Of a DNA stretch of 64,000 nt, positions 17,325 to 26,217 are shown piece by piece. Each line of letters opens with the position of its first letter. Position 1 is the first letter of the stretch. This stretch comes from Janthinobacterium lividum PAMC 25724 (GTDB lineage Bacteria > Pseudomonadota > Gammaproteobacteria > Burkholderiales > Burkholderiaceae_D): contig AHHB01000041.1 of NCBI GenBank assembly GCA_000242815.2, forward strand, positions 1 through 64,000, in the 5' to 3' direction. The position numbers and the translations under genes are program-made. The notes beneath the pieces were generated by a model that worked only from the letters and a program-made list of their open reading frames with translations, was not told the DNA's origin and made no database searches.

Positions 17325-18142
17325 TGCGCATCGACATCTACGCCGCCCACTGGGGCAATAACGACCTGCCTCCCGAGGTCTTCATCGACAAGGTGCTGAC
17401 GGCAGGCTTCGACGGCATCGAAATGTCGCTGCCGCTGGACGCAGCTCTGCGCGAGGAATGGACGCAGCGTATCGCTAAGGCAGGCCTGAAACTGATCGCC
17501 GCACAGTGGGAAACCGTGTTCCACAGCGATTTTGACCTGCACCGCGCCGCCCTGGCCGAACTGCTGGAAAACGCCTGCCTGGCGCGCCCCGTGCTGGTCA
17601 ACACGCACACGGGCAAAGACTATTACAGCCAGGCGCAGAACGCGCAACTGCTCGACCTAGCCGCTGCCATCGCGGCAAAGCACGACGTGCCCATCGTGCA
17701 TGAAATCCACCGCAGCCGCTTCAGCGGCCATCCCATGCTGCTGCTGCCGTATCTGCAGCAGTACCCGCACCTGGCATTGACGGCCGACCTGTCGCACTGG
17801 TGCTGCGCCTGCGAATCGCTGCTGGAAGACCAGCCACAGACCCTGGCGCAGGTGCTGCCGCTGGTGCGCCATGTGCACGCGCGCGTGGGCCACGCACAAG
17901 GGCCGCAGGTGGCCGACTTCCGCGCGCCGGAAGCAAAGGGGGCGCTCGACGCCCATCTGGCATGGTGGGATGCCATCGTCGCCATGCGCCGTGCGGCCGG
18001 CGCCGAACACATGACGTTTACGCCGGAATTCGGCCCCGCGCCATACCTGCAAACGCTGCCCTACACGCAGCAGCCGGTGGCCGACGCCTGGGAACAGAAC
18101 GTCGCCATGCTCCATCTGCTGCGCGCGCGGTATGCCGGCTAG
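17324..18142 (+). CDS. sugar phosphate isomerase/epimerase-like TIM-barrel protein
   Basis: A 272-residue protein of the xylose isomerase-like/AP endonuclease 2 superfamily. The expected barrel metal-site motifs are seen: IVHEIHRSRFS (Glu), TADLSHWCC (Asp and His), HVHARVGHAQG and FTPEFGP (Glu). These enzymes isomerise or epimerise sugars and inositols, or cleave related substrates. The start overlaps the PhyH stop. With PhyH upstream it suggests hydroxylation followed by isomerisation of a small metabolite, but nothing in the sequence names it. Confidence 0.85.
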   Translation: MRIDIYAAHWGNNDLPPEVFIDKVLTAGFDGIEMSLPLDAALREEWTQRIAKAGLKLIAAQWETVFHSDFDLHRAALAELLENACLARPVLVNTHTGKDYYSQAQNAQLLDLAAAIAAKHDVPIVHEIHRSRFSGHPMLLLPYLQQYPHLALTADLSHWCCACESLLEDQPQTLAQVLPLVRHVHARVGHAQGPQVADFRAPEAKGALDAHLAWWDAIVAMRRAAGAEHMTFTPEFGPAPYLQTLPYTQQPVADAWEQNVAMLHLLRARYAG

Positions 18143-18154
18143 CTAAATAGACGC

Positions 18155-18189
18155 GGTACGGCGCCGTATCGCCAGGTACGGCGCCGTAC
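18155..18189. repeat. two identical 12-bp palindromes 20 bp apart (also a 13-bp stem-loop)
   Basis: TACGGCGCCGTA, itself a perfect palindrome, occurs at 18157-18168 and 18177-18188. The centres are 20 bp apart, about two helical turns. Because each copy is self-complementary, the pair also forms a 13-bp hairpin (GTACGGCGCCGTA/TACGGCGCCGTAC) with an 8-nt loop and no T-run. It sits directly upstream of the OhrR-like gene's promoter, so it may be a double operator, a 3'-end structure of the PhyH operon, or both. Confidence 0.75.
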
Positions 18190-18190
18190 A

Positions 18191-18219
18191 TTGCAATTAA
18201 ATAGCGCACTATATATACT
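18191..18219 (+). promoter_or_regulatory. promoter of the OhrR-like gene, apparently leaderless
   Basis: TTGCAA (18191-18196) and TATACT (18214-18219) are 17 bp apart. Transcription would start at about 18226, which is the A of the ATG. No ribosome-binding site is visible. The inverted repeat GCGCAC/GTGCGC (18204-18225) surrounds the -10 element and may be an autoregulatory operator. Confidence 0.5.
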
Positions 18220-18225
18220 GTGCGC

Positions 18226-18687
18226 ATGGATACCACCACCGCCCCCAACCCGCTGCACCAGGTGCCGCGCCTGGACAGCCAGCTATGCTTTGCGCTGTAC
18301 TCGACCTCGCTCGCCATGAACAAGCTGTACCGCAAGCTGCTGCGCAAACTTGGCCTGACCTATTCGCAATACCTGGTCATGATGGTGCTATGGGAACGCA
18401 ACGGCTTGACGGTGTCGGAAGTGGGCGAGCGCCTGTTCCTCGACTCGGCCACCCTGACGCCTCTACTCAAACGCATGGAACAAGCTGGCCTGTTGACGCG
18501 TACGCGGGCAGCCAGCGACGAGCGCCAGGTCATCATTTCCCTCACGCAGCAGGGCGACCAGTTGCGCCACGCAGCGGCCCTGCTGCCCGAAGCCATCCTG
18601 ACGGCCAGCCACTGCAGCCTGGAACAAGTTGTGGACATGAAGCAACAACTAAACCAGTTGCGCGATAGTTTGATGAAAAGTGAGTAA
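18226..18687 (+). CDS. ohrR: MarR family regulator, OhrR-type
   Basis: A 153-residue winged-helix repressor. The motif [20 protein letters not shown] carries the conserved reactive cysteine (C21) that senses organic hydroperoxides in OhrR. It is followed by [15 protein letters not shown] and the recognition region [20 protein letters not shown], both typical of OhrR. I start it at ATG 18226; a GTG six bases upstream is possible. The usual partner gene ohr is not in the window, so its target is elsewhere or different. Two strong palindromes and an inverted repeat lie just upstream. Confidence 0.83.
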   Translation: MDTTTAPNPLHQVPRLDSQLCFALYSTSLAMNKLYRKLLRKLGLTYSQYLVMMVLWERNGLTVSEVGERLFLDSATLTPLLKRMEQAGLLTRTRAASDERQVIISLTQQGDQLRHAAALLPEAILTASHCSLEQVVDMKQQLNQLRDSLMKSE

Positions 18688-18852
18688 AGACGCCAATCTA
18701 CCGATCAAAATAAGGTAAAGCATCGCGCTGACAGCGGTAGGCAAAAGCTGGCGCGAAAGCTGCCTTCCTTTATTACAAATCGATACAAGGATGGCCTCAC
18801 CCTGCGTATAGAATAGTTGCTACTATTTCCTTACAACAACATCAGGGTGAAA

Positions 18853-21228
18853 ATGCGCATACCTTTCGGCTCCGTCGCCTCGTTGGCTCTCTGCTTTGGC
18901 GTCTCGGCTTTCGCCGCCGAGCCATTCGACGACAAGTTCCGCCAGCTCGACAATATGCTGCCCACCCCGAATACCTACCGCACCGCCTCCGGAGCGCCGG
19001 GCCACGCCTATTGGCAACAACGCGCCGACTACACGCTGCGCGCCACGCTGGACGAAGCCAGGCGCGAAATCGTCGGCAGTGGCAGCATCACTTACCACAA
19101 CCAGTCGCCCGATACCCTCGGCTACCTGTGGCTGCAACTGGACCAGAATATTTACAAACCCGATTCCGACGCGCGCCGCATGAGCACCGCGCCATCGCGC
19201 CAGGCGTGGGCCAAAACGGCAGGCGACGAGACGATGAAGTTCGACGGCTTGCGCAGCATGCTGGCGCGCGGCGACTTCCAGGGCGGCTTCAATATCCGCG
19301 CCCTGAAGAGTGCCGATGGCCAGCCATTGAAATATGTAGTGAACCGCACGATGCTGCGCATCGACCTGCCGCAAGCGCTCAAGCCGGGCCAGGACTTCGT
19401 CTTCCAGATCGAGTGGGATTACCGCATCAATGAACAGAAAGTGCTGGGCGGACGCGCCGGCTATGAAGTCTTCGACGACAAGAACGCCCTGTTCGAAGTG
19501 GCACAGTGGTTCCCGCGCATGGCAGCCTATTACGACGCGGCCGGCTGGCAGCACAAGCAGTTCCTGGGCTCGGGCGAATTCACGCTGGAATTCGGCGACT
19601 ACGACGTGCAGTTGACGGTTCCTGCCGACCATATCATCGCCGCCACGGGCGAGCTGCAAAATGCCCAGGATGTACTGTCCGGTGCACAGCGCGAGCGCCT
19701 GGAAAAGGCCCGCAACAGCGACAAGCCTGTCATCATCGTCACGCAAAAAGAGGCCGAAGCGGCCGAAAAAACGGTGAGCCGCGCGCAAAAGACTTGGCAC
19801 TTCAAGGCATCAAACGTGCGCGACTTCGCCTGGGCCTCGAGCCGCAAGTTCATCTGGGATGCGCAGGGCTACAACAAGGGCGGCAGCAAGCTGATGGCCA
19901 TGTCCTACTATCCGAAGGAAGGCAATCCGCTGTGGGAAAAGTACAGCACGCAAGCCATCGTGCATACGATCGAACAATACAACAAGTACAGCATAGACTA
20001 CCCGTACCCGACGGCCATCTCCGTCAATGGCCCCGTGGGCGGCATGGAATATCCGATGATCTCCTTCAACGGCCCACGCCCCGTCAAGGACAAGAAAACG
20101 GGGGAGCTGAGCTACTCCAAGCGCACCAAATATGGATTGATTGGCGTCATCATCCACGAGGTGGGCCACAACTATTACCCGATGATCATCAACTCGGACG
20201 AGCGCCAATGGACGTGGATGGACGAAGGCCTCAACACGTTCGTGCAATACCTGGCGCAGCAAGCCTGGGAAGAGAACTATCCGGCCTCGCGCGGCGAGCC
20301 GCGCGACATCGTCGACTACATGCGTAGCCGCGACCAGGTGCCCATCATGACCAATTCCGAGTCCTTGCTACAGTTAGGCAACAACGCCTACGCCAAGCCG
20401 GCCGCTGGCCTGAACATCCTGCGCGAAACGATACTCGGGCGCGAACTGTTCGACTACGCCTTCAAGGAGTATGCGCAGCGCTGGAAATTCAAGCGTCCGA
20501 CGCCGGCCGACTTTTTCCGCACCATGGAAGATGCTTCCGGCACGGATCTGGACTGGTTCTGGCGCGGCTGGTTTTATACCACCGACCCGGTCGACATCAG
20601 CATCGACGGTATCAGCGAATATGGCGTGAGTTCGAAAAATCCGGAAACGGAAAAAGCCTGGAAAAAGGCGCAGAAGGATGCGCAACCCGAATCCGTTGCG
20701 AGCCGCGCCAACAAGGGTATGCCACGCCGTGTCGACGCGCATCCTGAACTGAAGGATTTCTACAACCAGCACGACGATTTTACGGTGACCAACAAGGACC
20801 GCAATGCCTACGCCGAAACGCTGGCGGGCCTGGAACCATGGGAAAAGGACTTGCTGAAACAGGGCAAGCACCTGTACCTGGTCGACCTGTCGAACCTGGG
20901 CGGCATGGTCATGCCGCTGATCCTCGAGATCGAACTGAAAAGCGGTAAAAAGTACGTCGAGCGCGTGCCGGCCGAAGTGTGGCGCTACTCACCAAAAAAG
21001 ATCACCAAGGTCGTCATCACCGATGAGCCGATGGTGGGTCTGGTGCAGGACCCGTACTGGGAAACGGCCGATATCGACACCAGCAACAACGCCTGGCCGC
21101 GCAAGATCACGCCATCGCGACTGGAACTGTTCAAGAGCGAGAAGTCGCCCAAGGATAACCTGATGCGCGATTTCAATACGCCGCTGAAAGGCAAGCATGG
21201 CGGCGCGGACAAAGGCGACGAGGCGTGA
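18853..21228 (+). CDS. M1 family metallopeptidase, secreted
   Basis: A 791-residue zinc peptidase with a signal peptide (SVASLALCFGVSAFAAEP). The zinc motif HEVGH is at 435-439, with the third ligand E458 (HExxH-x18-E), and the exopeptidase motif appears as GGMEYP. The C-terminal 250 residues follow the catalytic domain and contain a lysine-rich region. The start at 18853 follows AGGGTGAA. It overlaps the DUF6702 gene, which is followed 20 bp later by a TonB-dependent receptor. A periplasmic or surface peptidase next to a receptor suggests release and uptake of a peptide-derived nutrient or metal complex; this is inferred. Confidence 0.9.
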   Translation: MRIPFGSVASLALCFGVSAFAAEPFDDKFRQLDNMLPTPNTYRTASGAPGHAYWQQRADYTLRATLDEARREIVGSGSITYHNQSPDTLGYLWLQLDQNIYKPDSDARRMSTAPSRQAWAKTAGDETMKFDGLRSMLARGDFQGGFNIRALKSADGQPLKYVVNRTMLRIDLPQALKPGQDFVFQIEWDYRINEQKVLGGRAGYEVFDDKNALFEVAQWFPRMAAYYDAAGWQHKQFLGSGEFTLEFGDYDVQLTVPADHIIAATGELQNAQDVLSGAQRERLEKARNSDKPVIIVTQKEAEAAEKTVSRAQKTWHFKASNVRDFAWASSRKFIWDAQGYNKGGSKLMAMSYYPKEGNPLWEKYSTQAIVHTIEQYNKYSIDYPYPTAISVNGPVGGMEYPMISFNGPRPVKDKKTGELSYSKRTKYGLIGVIIHEVGHNYYPMIINSDERQWTWMDEGLNTFVQYLAQQAWEENYPASRGEPRDIVDYMRSRDQVPIMTNSESLLQLGNNAYAKPAAGLNILRETILGRELFDYAFKEYAQRWKFKRPTPADFFRTMEDASGTDLDWFWRGWFYTTDPVDISIDGISEYGVSSKNPETEKAWKKAQKDAQPESVASRANKGMPRRVDAHPELKDFYNQHDDFTVTNKDRNAYAETLAGLEPWEKDLLKQGKHLYLVDLSNLGGMVMPLILEIELKSGKKYVERVPAEVWRYSPKKITKVVITDEPMVGLVQDPYWETADIDTSNNAWPRKITPSRLELFKSEKSPKDNLMRDFNTPLKGKHGGADKGDEA

Positions 21229-21713
21229 AGCGCTGGCGCACGTTCGCGGCAAGCCTGCTGGCCTGCGCCAGCATGGCAGCAGGCGCGCACAATTTCCACA
21301 TGGGTATCGCCGACATCAGCTATAACGCGGCCAGCGGCAGCACCGAAGTAGTACACACCTATACGAGCCACGACGTCGAGGCGTTACTGACGCAACTGTA
21401 CCAGCGCCAGTTCGACCTGGGCCAGGAAGATAGCCAAGCGGCCCTGCGACGCTATGTCGAGAAACAGTTTTATCTGCTGGCGCCGGACGGCAAGCGATTG
21501 CGCCTGAACTGGGTCGGCATGAAGGTCAATGCAGACAACGTGGTGATCTTCCAGGAAATCGAGCACACGCGCCTGGCGCCCGCCACGCGCATCCACAACC
21601 AGTTGCTGATCGATTTCCTGCCCAGCCAGAGAAATACCCTCAATGTGCAAGATAGCGGCAAGATCCAGACGCTGATTTTCGACAGCCAGAATACGCAACT
21701 GCCGATCCGCTAA
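21225..21713 (+). CDS. DUF6702 family periplasmic protein
   Basis: A 162-residue secreted protein with a signal peptide (ending near SMAAGAHNFH). The start is GTG at 21225, overlapping the stop of the M1 peptidase by 4 bases. The sequence HNFHMGIADISYNAASGSTE followed by QFYLLAPDGKRLRLNWVGMK matches what I know of DUF6702, a beta-rich domain found beside M1 peptidases. A His-rich N-terminus (HNFH) could bind metal. The function of the family is not established. It is probably an accessory of the neighbouring peptidase or receptor. Confidence 0.75.
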   Translation: MKRWRTFAASLLACASMAAGAHNFHMGIADISYNAASGSTEVVHTYTSHDVEALLTQLYQRQFDLGQEDSQAALRRYVEKQFYLLAPDGKRLRLNWVGMKVNADNVVIFQEIEHTRLAPATRIHNQLLIDFLPSQRNTLNVQDSGKIQTLIFDSQNTQLPIR

Positions 21714-21732
21714 GCCTTGCCCCCACAGACCC

Positions 21733-23766
21733 ATGACGCCACGCTATCTTTCCCTCCTCCTCACGGCGCTGTTTTCACCCGCCGCCCACGCTGACGACAT
21801 CTTCCAGCGCGTGCTGGTCGACGGTTCACGCATGAACCAGCTCGGCGTGGCCGATGCAGCCAACGCCGGCAGCGTCACGCAACAGCAGCTCGCAGCACGT
21901 AGCAGTTATCGGCCCGGCGAATTGCTCGAAGCCGTGCCGGGGCTGATCGCCAGCCAGCATAGTGGCGAAGGCAAGGCCAACCAGTTCTATCTGCGCGGCT
22001 TCAACCTCGATCACGGCACGGACTTGCGCACCAGCGTCGACGAGATGCCCGTCAACCAGCGCAGCCATGGTCATGGACAGGGCTGGACGGACCTGAACTT
22101 CCTGATTCCCGAACTGGCCATGCGCCTCGATTACAAAAAGGGGCCGTATTCGGCGGCGCACGGCGATTTCTCCTCGGCCGGCGCGGCGTCCATCATTTAT
22201 GCGAACCGACTGACGCAGGGTATCGCCAGCATGGGGATGGGGCAAAACGGCTTTCGCCGCGCCCTGCTGGCCGACTCGTTTGACGCGGGCGACGGCAGCG
22301 TGCTGTATGCGCTCGAAGCGCAGCACAACGATGGGCCATTCACGCAGCCGGACCGCTACCGCAAGCGCAATGGCGTGCTGCGCTACAGCCAAGGCTATGC
22401 CAACAACGGCTTCAACGTCACGGCCATGGCCTACGACGCCAGTTGGCATGCCACCGACCAGATTGCGCTGCGCGCAGTACAGGACGGCACGCTGGGTCGC
22501 TTCGACGCCATCGATGGCAGCGACGGCGGCAAGGCGCAGCGCTACAGCTTGTCGGGCGCCTGGCGCCAGACCAGGGACGATGTGTCGTCCAAGGTCAGTG
22601 CGTATGTGATCGCCAACCGCCTGGCCCTGTACTCGAATTTCACGTATGCGATGGACGACCCGGATAACGGCGACCAGTTCGCCCAGCCCGATCGGCGCGT
22701 GACGGCCGGCCTGGAGGCCAGCCACACCTGGCACCACCACACGGACAAGGGCAGCAGCGATACCAGCATCGGTCTGCAGCTACAGAACGACAACATCCAC
22801 AATGGCTTGTACAACACGCGCCAGCGGCAAATCGTGTCGCGCACGCGACAAGACCACATCGTCGAATCGAGCCTGGGCGTGTATGGCGAAAACAGCACGC
22901 GCTGGTCGCCCTGGCTGCGCAGCGTGGCCGGCCTGCGGGCGGATGCCTACCGCTTCGACGTGCGCAGCGACCGCGCCGCCAATTCGGGGCAGGCCAGCGA
23001 CCATTTGTTCAGTCCCAGCCTGAGCGTGATCGTCGGCCCCTGGCGCGAAACGGAGGCGTATATCAACATAGGCAATGGTTTTCACAGCAACGACGCGCGC
23101 GGCACGACCATTACGCTCGACCCGAAGACGGGCCAGGCGGCAGATAGGGTCACGCCACTGGTGCGCTCGCGCGCCCTGGAACTGGGCCTGCGCAGCAACG
23201 CCATCGCCGGCCTGCAAACATCGCTGTCGCTGTACCGCCTGGACTTCGATTCCGAGCTGCTGTTCATCGGCGACGCCGGTGCCACCGAGGCGGGCCGCCC
23301 GAGCCGGCGCTACGGCATCGAGTTTTCCAGCTACTACAAGGCGGCCAGCTGGCTATCGCTGGACCTCGACCTGGCGTATGCGCGGGCACGCTCGCGCGGC
23401 AGCGACCCGGCGGGCGACTTCATTGCCGGCGCCATCGAAGGCGTGGCCCAGTTGGCCATGACGCTGACGCCGCGCGGGCCATGGTCAGGCTCTTTGCGCC
23501 TGCGCTACTTTGGCCCGCGCCCTCTGATTGAAGATAACAGCGTGCGCTCAAGGGCCAGCGTGGCCTTGAATGGGCGCATCGCCTACCAGATCGACAAGAC
23601 CTTGCGCGTGGAAGTCGAAGGCTACAACCTGGCTAACCGGCGCGACTCGGCCATCGATTACTACTATGCCTCGCGCCTGCCAGGCGAGGCGCAACCAGTC
23701 GACGATATCCACTTCCATCCGGTGGAATCGCGCTCGCTGCGCCTGACACTGCTAAAGAATTTTTAG
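21733..23766 (+). CDS. TonB-dependent outer-membrane receptor
   Basis: A 677-residue receptor with a signal peptide. An N-terminal plug follows (QQQLAARSSYRPGELLEAVP, then QFYLRGFNLDHGTDLRTSVD, EMPVNQRSHGHGQGWTDLNF and GPYSAAHGDFSSAGA). The rest is a beta-barrel that ends in the aromatic residue of LRLTLLKNF, the signal for insertion by BAM. A His/Gly-rich plug loop (RSHGHGQGW) may contact the ligand or a metal. It is the third gene of the M1 peptidase operon. The substrate is unknown; receptors of this shape carry metallophores, cobalamin or small organics. Confidence 0.9.
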   Translation: MTPRYLSLLLTALFSPAAHADDIFQRVLVDGSRMNQLGVADAANAGSVTQQQLAARSSYRPGELLEAVPGLIASQHSGEGKANQFYLRGFNLDHGTDLRTSVDEMPVNQRSHGHGQGWTDLNFLIPELAMRLDYKKGPYSAAHGDFSSAGAASIIYANRLTQGIASMGMGQNGFRRALLADSFDAGDGSVLYALEAQHNDGPFTQPDRYRKRNGVLRYSQGYANNGFNVTAMAYDASWHATDQIALRAVQDGTLGRFDAIDGSDGGKAQRYSLSGAWRQTRDDVSSKVSAYVIANRLALYSNFTYAMDDPDNGDQFAQPDRRVTAGLEASHTWHHHTDKGSSDTSIGLQLQNDNIHNGLYNTRQRQIVSRTRQDHIVESSLGVYGENSTRWSPWLRSVAGLRADAYRFDVRSDRAANSGQASDHLFSPSLSVIVGPWRETEAYINIGNGFHSNDARGTTITLDPKTGQAADRVTPLVRSRALELGLRSNAIAGLQTSLSLYRLDFDSELLFIGDAGATEAGRPSRRYGIEFSSYYKAASWLSLDLDLAYARARSRGSDPAGDFIAGAIEGVAQLAMTLTPRGPWSGSLRLRYFGPRPLIEDNSVRSRASVALNGRIAYQIDKTLRVEVEGYNLANRRDSAIDYYYASRLPGEAQPVDDIHFHPVESRSLRLTLLKNF

Positions 23767-23871
23767 CTCAACAAACATAATTCCTGCTGGACGTAACACA
23801 AGAGTTGCCGCGAAGTCGTAGAATGCCAGGCTGGATAAACTGATACAGGCCGCGACCCGGCCCGCACCGCC

Positions 23872-24606
23872 ATGAGCACTTCCGCACCGATCTTTACCGA
23901 CCCGTCTTGCATCAAGGACGCCTTGCGCGATAACGGCTACGCCGTCCTGCGCCCGCAGGACGTGGCGGCGCTGGCAGGCTGCCCGCTGGCCGCACTGCGT
24001 GCGCTCGAGCCCAGCTGGGACAGCCTGGCGCTGGACAATTACCTGAAAGATGGCGGCCGCTATCGCCGCCGGCGCCACTCGTGCTTCGTGCAAGATGGCG
24101 CGCATCTGACACAGACAGCGCATCGCGCGCACTGGCAGCCAGTCGAATACAACGCCCTGCACGGCGGCATGCACCGCCTGTTCGAGCCAATCGAGCCGGC
24201 CATCGTCGCGCAAGCAGCCTGGCAACAGCTGATCCGTGCGCTCGGTGACGCCTGCTCGCAAGTCAAGGGCAAGCAAGCGTGGTTCATCGAGGCGCACCAG
24301 TTCCGCATCGATACGACCGATGGCATCGGCCGCCCAACACCGGAAGGCGCGCACCGCGACGGTGTCGATTTCGTCGCCGTGCTGCTGATCGGGCGCGCAC
24401 AGGTCAAGGGCGGCGAGACGCGCATCTTCGAAGCCCATGGTCCCAACGGCAAGCGCTTTACCCTGACCGAACCTTGGTCACTGCTGCTGCTCGACGATGC
24501 GAACGTGATCCACGAATCGACGCCGATCCAGCCCATCGGTGACCATGGCCACCGCGATACGCTCGTGCTGACCTATCGCGCTGGCCAGTTCCAGGGCGAG
24601 AATTAA
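23872..24606 (+). CDS. 2OG-Fe dioxygenase family protein (amino-acid hydroxylase-like)
   Basis: A 244-residue Fe(II)/2-oxoglutarate oxygenase of the family that includes bacterial L-isoleucine 4-hydroxylase (PF10014). The metal site is H161-x-D163 (EGAHRDGVDF) with H214 (VIHESTPI), and R228 (HRDTLVLTYR) is placed to hold 2-oxoglutarate. Members hydroxylate free aliphatic amino acids. It lies 105 bp behind the TonB receptor gene in the same direction and may share its transcript or have its own promoter. The substrate is not predicted. Confidence 0.8.
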   Translation: MSTSAPIFTDPSCIKDALRDNGYAVLRPQDVAALAGCPLAALRALEPSWDSLALDNYLKDGGRYRRRRHSCFVQDGAHLTQTAHRAHWQPVEYNALHGGMHRLFEPIEPAIVAQAAWQQLIRALGDACSQVKGKQAWFIEAHQFRIDTTDGIGRPTPEGAHRDGVDFVAVLLIGRAQVKGGETRIFEAHGPNGKRFTLTEPWSLLLLDDANVIHESTPIQPIGDHGHRDTLVLTYRAGQFQGEN

Positions 24607-24748
24607 CAGATGGCCGCAACCTTCCCCGTGGCCAAAATAGTCACTGGGAAGTTACTTTTACAAACTTAAATCCGATATAGTCGCAAGATGTCGATACTGC
24701 GCGCTCGCCGCGCCTAGCATCACCACACTGAAATTCTAGGAGAGGTCT

Positions 24749-26110
24749 GTGGACTCCAACAATCACATCAAGCCTGGCGAAATCGAGATCCTGATCGTCG
24801 AGGACAGCCCGACCCAGGCGGAGCGCTTGCGCCGCCTGATCCAGTCGCTGCACTACAATGTGCGCGTGGCGGCGAATGGGCAACTGGCCCTGGCCGCCAT
24901 CCGCGAGCGCAAGCCGCACCTGGTGCTGTCCGATATTGTCATGCCTGAAATGAATGGCTATGACCTGTGCCGCGCCATCAAGTCCGACCCGACCCTGCGT
25001 GACATTCCCGTCATCCTCGTCACCTCGCTCAACGACCCAAAGGACATCATCCGCGGCATCGAGTGTGGCGCCGACAATTTTATCCGCAAGCCCTACGCGG
25101 AAGACTACCTGCTCAACCGCATCAGCCACATGCTGATGAACCAGAAACTGCGCAAGAACCAGAACGTGGAAATCGGCATCGCCCTGTACCTGGGCGAGCA
25201 GAAGCATTTCATCAATGCAGAACGCCAGCAAATCCTCGATTTGCTCATTTCCACGTATGAACAGGCAGTACAGGTCAACGGCGAACTGCAGGCGCGCGAA
25301 CGCCAGGTGATCGAGCTGAACATGCGCCTGGCGCACCATGCGGCCGAACTGGAAACCATCAACCGCGAAATCGCGCTGAAGAACCTGGAGCTGGCCGAAG
25401 CGAGCCGCATGAAGTCGGCCTTCATCGCCAATATGTCGCATGAACTGCGTACGCCCCTGAACGCCATCATTGGGTTCACCGGCGCGCTGCTGATGAAATT
25501 GCCCGGCCCCCTGACGTCCGACCAGGACAAGCAGCTCAACACCATCCGCGCCAGCGCGCGCCATCTGCTCTCGCTGATCAACGACATCCTCGACGTGGCC
25601 AAGATCGAAGCTGGCAAGCTGACCTTGTCGATCGAACCCGTGCACTGCCAGGAGCTGATGGCCGAAGTATCCGACACCTTGCGCCCGCTGGCCCAGCAAA
25701 AAGGCCTGGCCTTGGAAATGATACTGGGAGCAGCAGGCAGCCCGCCTGTCATCATCGACACGGACCGCCGCGCGTTGACGCAAATCCTCATCAACCTGCT
25801 TAACAACGCCATCAAGTTCACCGAACACGGCACGGTGCGCATCAGCCTGTCCCAGCGCGAGGATGACGGCGTGCTGGTGACGGAACTGAGCATCGCCGAC
25901 AGTGGCGCCGGCATCAAGGAGGAAGACCAGGTCAAGCTGTTCCAGGCCTTCTCGCAGCTCGATTCCACTTCCACACGCCACGTGGAAGGCGCAGGACTGG
26001 GTCTGTACCTGTGCCAGAACCTGGCCAACGCCATCGGCGGGACCCTGTTTTTCAACAGCGACTACGGCTCGGGCAGCACCTTTACGCTGGCCCTGCGCAG
26101 CAAAGCCTGA
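24749..26110 (+). CDS. response regulator-histidine kinase hybrid
   Basis: A 453-residue cytoplasmic protein with an unusual order: a receiver domain first, then a kinase. The receiver has the acidic pair E18/D19, phospho-acceptor D62 (LSDIVMPEMNG) and K114. A coiled region of about 80 residues follows. The HisKA domain has the phosphorylated H231 (MSHELRTPLNA). The ATPase domain shows an N box (LINLLNNAIKF), G1 (DSGAGI) and G2 (GAGLGLYLC). There is no membrane segment, so phosphate probably arrives from another kinase. The start is GTG, preceded by AGGAGAGG. No partner kinase is adjacent. Confidence 0.9.
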   Translation: MDSNNHIKPGEIEILIVEDSPTQAERLRRLIQSLHYNVRVAANGQLALAAIRERKPHLVLSDIVMPEMNGYDLCRAIKSDPTLRDIPVILVTSLNDPKDIIRGIECGADNFIRKPYAEDYLLNRISHMLMNQKLRKNQNVEIGIALYLGEQKHFINAERQQILDLLISTYEQAVQVNGELQARERQVIELNMRLAHHAAELETINREIALKNLELAEASRMKSAFIANMSHELRTPLNAIIGFTGALLMKLPGPLTSDQDKQLNTIRASARHLLSLINDILDVAKIEAGKLTLSIEPVHCQELMAEVSDTLRPLAQQKGLALEMILGAAGSPPVIIDTDRRALTQILINLLNNAIKFTEHGTVRISLSQREDDGVLVTELSIADSGAGIKEEDQVKLFQAFSQLDSTSTRHVEGAGLGLYLCQNLANAIGGTLFFNSDYGSGSTFTLALRSKA

Positions 26111-26182
26111 GCGTCTGTGCGCCGCAACATAAATTTTAATCTTTTGACATTCTAGATAGATCCACACCGTAGTTCTACCGTA

Positions 26183-26211
26183 TTGCAGCGCACCATTTTT
26201 AGCGCTATAGT
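26183..26211 (+). promoter_or_regulatory. promoter of candidate small RNA
   Basis: TTGCAG (26183-26188) and TATAGT (26206-26211) lie 17 bp apart in the gap after the kinase gene. Transcription would start near 26218, only 65 bp before an intrinsic terminator and without any reading frame between. An 8-bp inverted repeat (AGTTCTAC at 26171, GTAGAACT at 26210) flanks the promoter and may be an operator. Confidence 0.5.
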
Positions 26212-26217
26212 AGAACT

